From NCBI GenBank assembly GCA_024803745.1, contig JANJXV010000014.1:4109001-4173000 (forward strand): a DNA stretch of 64,000 bases. Reading direction: 5' to 3'. Of this stretch, positions 59,147 through 64,000 are shown one piece after another. The DNA is from Megascapheus bottae (Eukaryota; Chordata; Mammalia; Rodentia; Geomyidae). The position numbers and the translations under genes were made by a program. Within the stretch, counting starts at the first letter, position 1; each line of letters opens with the position of its first letter. The notes beneath the pieces are model-generated. The model made no database searches and was not told the DNA's origin. It saw only the letters and a program-made list of their open reading frames with translations.

Positions 59147-59242
59147 GGGTATGGTGCAGTGACTGAAAATGGTAAAGCACTAGCCTTTAGGAAAAGAGAG
59201 CCTAGACCCTGAGTTCAAATCCCAAGTTTGACAAAAATAAAG
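59147..59242 (+). mobile_element. Single ID-like monomer
   Basis: GTATGGTGCAGTGACTGAAA, GTAAAGCACTAGCCTTTAGG and GACCCTGAGTTCAAATCCCA resemble one right-hand ID-like unit on its own. A GAAA microsatellite follows it. Confidence 0.55.
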
Positions 59243-59294
59243 AGGAAAGAAAGAAAGAAAAGAGAGAGAGGAAGAAAGAAAAAAAGAGAGAGAG

Positions 59295-59353
<59 letters not shown>

Positions 59354-59361
59354 GCGAGAGA
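59243..59361 (+). repeat. GAAA microsatellite
   Basis: GAAA and GAGA units for about 115 bases. A SINE inserted near its right end, and copies of the repeat continue at 59555-59590. Confidence 0.95.
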
Positions 59362-59557
59362 AGGGCCTGGAGTTTAGTCTAGTGGTAGAGTGCTTGCCTA
59401 GCATGCACGAGGACCCGGGTTCAATTCCTTGGTACCACATACATAGAAAAAAAGCAAGAAATGGTGCTGAGGCTCAAGTGGTAGAGCTCTAGCCATGAGA
59501 AAGTCCAAGGACTGTGCTCAGGCCCTGAGTTCATGGCCCAAGACTGACAAAAAAAAA
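59362..59557 (+). mobile_element. ID-dimer SINE inserted in a GAAA microsatellite
   Basis: A complete dimer from AGGGCCTGGAGTTTAGTCTA to AAGACTGACAAAAAA. The duplicated flank, ending AAAGAAAGAGCGAGAGA at 59361 and 59580, comes from the microsatellite with its distinctive GAGCGAGAG interruption. Confidence 0.93.
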
Positions 59558-59580
59558 AGAAAGAAAGAAAGAGCGAGAGA

Positions 59581-61099
59581 AAGAGAAAGAAAACTGTGGG
59601 GATAGTCTATAGAACTATACAAATTGGGAGTTTCAGAAGGTTGCCCTGATCCAATTCATAGCAAGTTATATTTTCAACTAGCATAAATCCATAAAGATAA
59701 ACATTATAAAGTCTCACAAATTAAGTGTATTAGAAGACATGGAATAAATGAAAGTAAGGTTCATAATGAATCGGAAAGTAGGCCCCAGGCTGACCTTTTC
59801 TTAATAGGACTGAACGGGGGAAAAACAGAGTAATTTCCCAAAGCCAATCTGTCTTAAAAACACCTGTCTCTAATATTATTTTATTTTAAGAACACTATTT
59901 TATCAGAGTACATAATGAGAAAAAGTAACTACCCTTAAGCTCTATGGTACTCTCAATTTTGTCTTTTTCACTCATCTTTTAAAAGTATTTAGACAATTCC
60001 TGCTTAAAATATATGTTGGAAAGAGAGCAAGAAAAAAAAAGAACAGGCAAAGAAGTGCACTCCTGTGTGTACAAATTATGCAGAGAGAGTTAGTGAAGTC
60101 CTCAAATGAAAATAAAATGTATTTTCAAATGAGCACTTAGATAACAAGCAGAACAATGGTATTTACTGTCCTATTCCATTACTGTCATTTTCTTTCTATG
60201 ACCCCTCCTTGTGCAGCACTTTATGATCAGAATTCTGCCCCTTGACATTTCACTGAGCTCATGCGCTTGCACACCTCTTAACCCTTGACATTTGGACGCA
60301 AATGATATGCCTGAATCTGCAATCAGAAATCTTCTAAGAAGTAAGGTTTTTAGTGCAAATGGAAAGGGACGGAGATGGCCACTTTATGTTTTAACCAGAC
60401 ATCTCTCATTACCCAGGTGTAAAATTCCCTATTCATATTCTTCTGAATCAAGGCAAAATATGATTTTCCTCTCATTTTCTTAGTACATAGTATAAATTTA
60501 GCAACTGCTATAAAGCAGTTCAGAAGAAATATCTTTTATTTCATGCACTAAAGTAGATAATTTTAAGCTGTTCCTTATTTATTATATTGTACTTACCAAA
60601 AGGCATTTATTAGGGAATATTATTTGTAGTGTTATTTTATGTTTTAAAATTGTTGAAAACCTGCATCCCAAACCTAGATTTTAATTTTATTATTGCATTT
60701 CTAAATAAATTTTAACAATTCAATTAATTTTCATGTGTCTGTCAAGCAGCAAACACTATTTTCTAACTAGATAAATCATGGATTGGTAAACAGTGGCAAA
60801 ATTTGGTTCATGCCTGTTTTTGTAACACAGCTCTTCAATTCATTGTGTATTTCATCCATGGTTATTTAGAAGTGGCACTTACTGGCCTACAAAGTGTAAA
60901 ATACTTGTTATTTCTCCCTTAACAGAAGGAAAATGTGTGGCTGATTCATTAGAATATTATATGAACGCAGAAGGTCAACATTTGGAAAAGTTTGACTGAC
61001 TGAATAATTATAGAATCTTACACTAAATCAAAACAAACTCTAATACAATAGGCTTCTTCACACATAAACAAAATTTTAGTGTCGATTTTAATTTAATCC
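59581..61099. other. Intergenic, nothing recognised
   Basis: AT-rich DNA without an evident gene or mobile element. Confidence 0.4.
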
Positions 61100-61310
61100 A
61101 AATACAATGGCTCCCATGTATAATTCTAACTACTTGAAGGCTGAGATGAGGAGGATCATGATTTCAGCCAGTCTGTTCAAGATCCTTGTGAGACTTCAAC
61201 TCAACTAATAAAGAGGCTACATAGTGTTATCATCTGCCATTCATATATCCATGAAGCTTGAGCAGCAGGATTACAGTCCAAGCTGACCTGGAAAAAAAAA
61301 TCAAGCCCCT
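61100..61310 (+). mobile_element. Old B1-derived SINE
   Basis: AATGGCTCCCATGTATAATT, CTACTTGAAGGCTGAGATGA and GAAAAAAAAATC keep the B1 order with heavy decay. The right half is not clearly ID. Confidence 0.5.
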
Positions 61311-61346
61311 ATTTAAAAAGTAAAATAAGCAAAACAAACAAACAAA

Positions 61347-61420
61347 ATGCTAGGGACATGGTTTCCATGGTACAATCTAGCCTAGCAAACACAATGCCCT
61401 GAATTTGGTTCCATAAAATA
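61347..61420 (+). mobile_element. Old ID-like monomer
   Basis: AAATGCTAGGGACATGGTTT followed by CTAGCCTAGCAAACACAATG and CCTGAATTTGGTTCC keeps the order of the A box, anticodon arm and B box of an ID unit. Confidence 0.5.
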
Positions 61421-61650
61421 TTCATGTTTATTAAAAATTCCTAAAACATAATATTTTCTTAAGCATATTCAGCATAGTTACTTTAAATGCTATTTATTTC
61501 TGTTTAATTTTAGTCATCTTATTTTTATTATATTCCTATATGGTGAATTGATTTTAATTTAGTGCCAAATATGCATGAGGTGATTTGAAACTTCTGTAAT
61601 ATAATTCTTTTCTTTTCTTTTTCATTTTCATTTTTTTTAGGTCTAAACCA

Positions 61651-62585
61651 GGAATTGCTGGGTCATAGGGGAGCTCTATGTTTAGTCTTTTGAGGAACTG
61701 CCATACTGCTTTCCATAGTGTTGAAAGAGTTTGCACTCCCACCAGCAGTGTGGTAGTGATCCCTCCTGGCCACATCCCCTCCTATATCTGTTCTTACTAG
61801 CTTTCTTGATGCTGGCCATTCTAACTGGAGTGAGGTGGAATCTTAGAGTTGTTTTGATTTGCATTTCTTTTATAAGATGTCGAGCATTTCTACATGTGTC
61901 TATAGGCCATTTTTGTTTCTTCTTCAGAGAAGACTCTCTTTAAGTCTTTGGCCCATTTTTTAATGGGATGGCTGTTACTTTGGAGATTAGTTTTGGAGTG
62001 ATTCAATTTTTTGAGTTGTTGATATATTTTAGATATGAGGCCTTTGTCCGTTGTATGGCTGGTGAAGATCTTCTCCCAGTCTGTGGGCTTCCTAATTAGT
62101 TTACTAGCTATGTCCTTTGCCATACAAAAGCTCTGCAGTTTAATGCAGTCCCACTTATCCAGCCTTTCTCTGATTTGTTGTGATTCTTGGTCCTTATTAA
62201 GAAAGTTTCGACCTGTGCCAAGGAGGTCTAGTGTATCTTCTATTCCTTCTTGTAAAGTTTTCAGTGTGTCAGCTTTTACCTCCAGGTCTTTGATCCATTT
62301 AGAGTTAATTCTAGTACAGGGTGACAAAGAAGGATCCAACTTTAGTTTTCTGCATGTGCTTAACCAGTTCTGCCAGCACCACTTGTTGAAGAGGCTGTCT
62401 TTCTTCCACTCTATTTTTTTGGCTCCCTTGTCAACGATTAGGTGGCCATAGGTCTGTGGTTTAATATCTGGGTCTTCAGTTCTATTCCATTGGTCTTCAG
62501 GCCTGTTCTTTGCCAGTACCAAGATGTTTTGATAATTATAGCTCTGTAATAGAGTCTAAAGTTTGGTATTGAAATTCCTCTTGCA
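61651..62585 (-). mobile_element. L1 ORF2 segment, antisense part of an inverted copy
   Basis: The reverse complement of ORF2 from about the RT-C-terminal border (CTGTAATAGAGTCTAAAGTT) to the cysteine motif and beyond. It ends abruptly at GGAATTGCTGGGTC without a 3' UTR. An 11-base spacer and a T-rich stretch (61606-61640) follow on the left. The reverse frame is open for 210 codons (61890-62522). Confidence 0.88.
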
Positions 62586-63684
62586 CAAGCTCTTCAACGA
62601 AATTGAAAATGAAGGTTCTTTACCAAACTCATTCCATGAAGCCAGTATAACCCTCATCCCCAAACCAGACAGAGATTCATCAGAGAAAGAGAACTATAGA
62701 CCTATTTCTCTGATGAACATCGATGCAAAACTTCTCAACAAAATACTGGCCAACTGTCTACAACAACTTATCAAAAAATTATACACTATGATCAAACTGG
62801 TTTCATCACAGGGAGGCAAAGCTGGTTCAACATATGCAAATCAATTAATATAATTCAACACATCAACAGGAGCAGGGACAAAAATCACATGATTGTCACA
62901 ATAGTTGCAGAAAAGGCATTTGACAAGATCCAACACTGCTTTATGTTAAAAGCTCTGGAGAAACTAGGAATCCATGGAACATTCCTCAACATAATAAAGG
63001 CTGTGTATGACAAACCCACTGCTAGTATTATACTTAACGGCGAAAAGGTAAAGCCATTCCCTCTAAAATCAGGAACGAGACAAGGATGCCCACTCTCTCC
63101 ACTCCTCTTTAACATAGTATTAGAATTCCTAGCCAGTGCAATAAGGCAAGAAGCAAGCATAAAGGGGATCCAAATAGGGAAAGAGGAAGTAAAACTTTCC
63201 CTTTTTGCAGATAACATGATCCTGTATTTGAAGAATCCTATAGACTCTACTCCCAAGCTCCTTGAGCTGATTCAAAACTCTGAAAGGGTAGCAGGCTATA
63301 AAATTAAGCCTCAAAAATCAACTGCCTTCCTCTACGCCAACAGTGAGAGGAATGAGGCAACAATCAGGAAAGCAACTCCTTTTGCAATAGCCTCAAAGAA
63401 AATAAAGTACCTAGGAATTAGCTTAACTAAGAATGTAAAGGACCTTTTTGATGAAAACTTTAAAACCCTGAAAAAGGATATTAAAGAAGAACTGAGGAAA
63501 TGGAAAAACCTCCCATGCTCCTGGATTGGAAGATTCAATATCATGAAAATGACAATCTTGCCAAGGGCTATGTACAAATTCAACGCAATACCTATCAATA
63601 TCCCAATGTCATTCTTTAAAGAAATAGAAGAGGCAATTCAAAAATTTCATATGGAATAATAAAAGACCCCATATAGCAAAAACC
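62586..63684 (+). mobile_element. L1 reverse-transcriptase segment, sense part of the same inverted copy
   Basis: ORF2 from [14 protein letters not shown] to FFKEIEEAI, carrying the RT core. It stops about 20 bases before the L1 position where the antisense piece begins, so together they cover one contiguous ORF2 region. Frames are 62563-62853 and 62889-63659. The catalytic FADD motif reads FADN (near 63205-63212), which removes an essential aspartate. Confidence 0.9.
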
Positions 63685-63690
63685 CACAGA

Positions 63691-64000
63691 TTTCTTTAGA
63701 GGGAACCCATTTGCTTTTTATATGATACTAGTTATCCAGTAAGAAAATAGATAACTTGCAGCTGGATGTAATGTTCTACTTTTCTGTTGTTATTTATAAT
63801 TTTCATGGCTCCCAATCACATATGAAGGTTTAATATTCCCCATCCCTGATGACCCTTGAATTTCAGAATTTTCCTTTAATTGAATAAGTTCCCTTGAAAT
63901 TTCTGTTCGATTCTGCATCTTCTTCATGAGCAGTGGAATCAATCTGTATTTCAAATGCCAGTGTCCTCTGGCACACATACACATCCCCTCCCACATACAT
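63691..64000. other. Intergenic, nothing recognised
   Basis: No gene or repeat recognised up to the window edge. Confidence 0.4.

Noticed and set aside
1800..59557. tRNA-like sequences with A- and B-box motifs as tRNA genes
   Set aside because: They are the ID halves of SINEs, with A tails and target duplications; none folds as a full tRNA with the expected arms by eye.

Overview
This is a stretch of mammalian nuclear DNA, almost certainly from a rodent. It holds one multi-exon vertebrate gene with phase-1 introns. The rest is AT-rich intergenic DNA packed with LINE-1, B1/ID-type SINEs and simple repeats. The commonest SINE is a dimer of two ID-like, tRNA-derived units; the second is a B1-like (7SL) unit fused to the same ID-like right half. 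From memory this pairing, and the rodent L1 style, suggest the kangaroo-rat/pocket-mouse group (Geomyoidea). That placement is inference only.

The one real gene is TFPI2 (tissue factor pathway inhibitor 2) on the plus strand. Its five coding exons run from 13838 to 17452 and encode a 247-residue secreted protein: signal peptide, three Kunitz domains, basic tail. All four introns are phase 1 and each Kunitz domain sits on its own exon. A CpG-rich first exon region and a strongly G-rich tract lie just upstream. A poly(A) signal 266 bases after the stop lies inside a dispersed repeat that a B1 fragment has split. In human, the flanking genes are GNGT1/GNG11 upstream and CALCR, much farther away, downstream. 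I found no exon of these, so everything else here is intergenic.

Layout. 1-13.5 kb: intergenic, with ID and B1-ID SINEs, a GGAA/GACA-rich minisatellite block (2.9-3.4 kb), a Tigger-like DNA-transposon relic, two closely related minus-strand L1 3' ends, and a three-level nest (SINE containing L1 containing L1) at 10.9-12.9 kb. 13.5-17.7 kb: TFPI2. 17.7-29.5 kb: intergenic, with SINEs, a 5'-inverted L1 and CT/GA/CA microsatellites. 29.5-32.3 kb: a very old L1 on the minus strand, broken by a SINE and microsatellites. 32.3-41 kb: mostly unique AT-rich DNA. 41-49.7 kb: one nearly full-length plus-strand L1 with 105-bp tandem units in its 5' UTR, broken by a SINE, a 5'-inverted L1 and a short L1, and lacking its 3' end. 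49.7-61.6 kb: intergenic with SINEs. 61.6-63.7 kb: another inverted L1.

I found no undescribed gene system. The most notable points are sequence changes in TFPI2 (Kunitz 2 reactive site, C-terminal extension, a possible alternative donor, a repeat-derived 3' end) and several well-preserved records of L1 insertion events. All L1 copies have lost coding capacity; none looks able to move.
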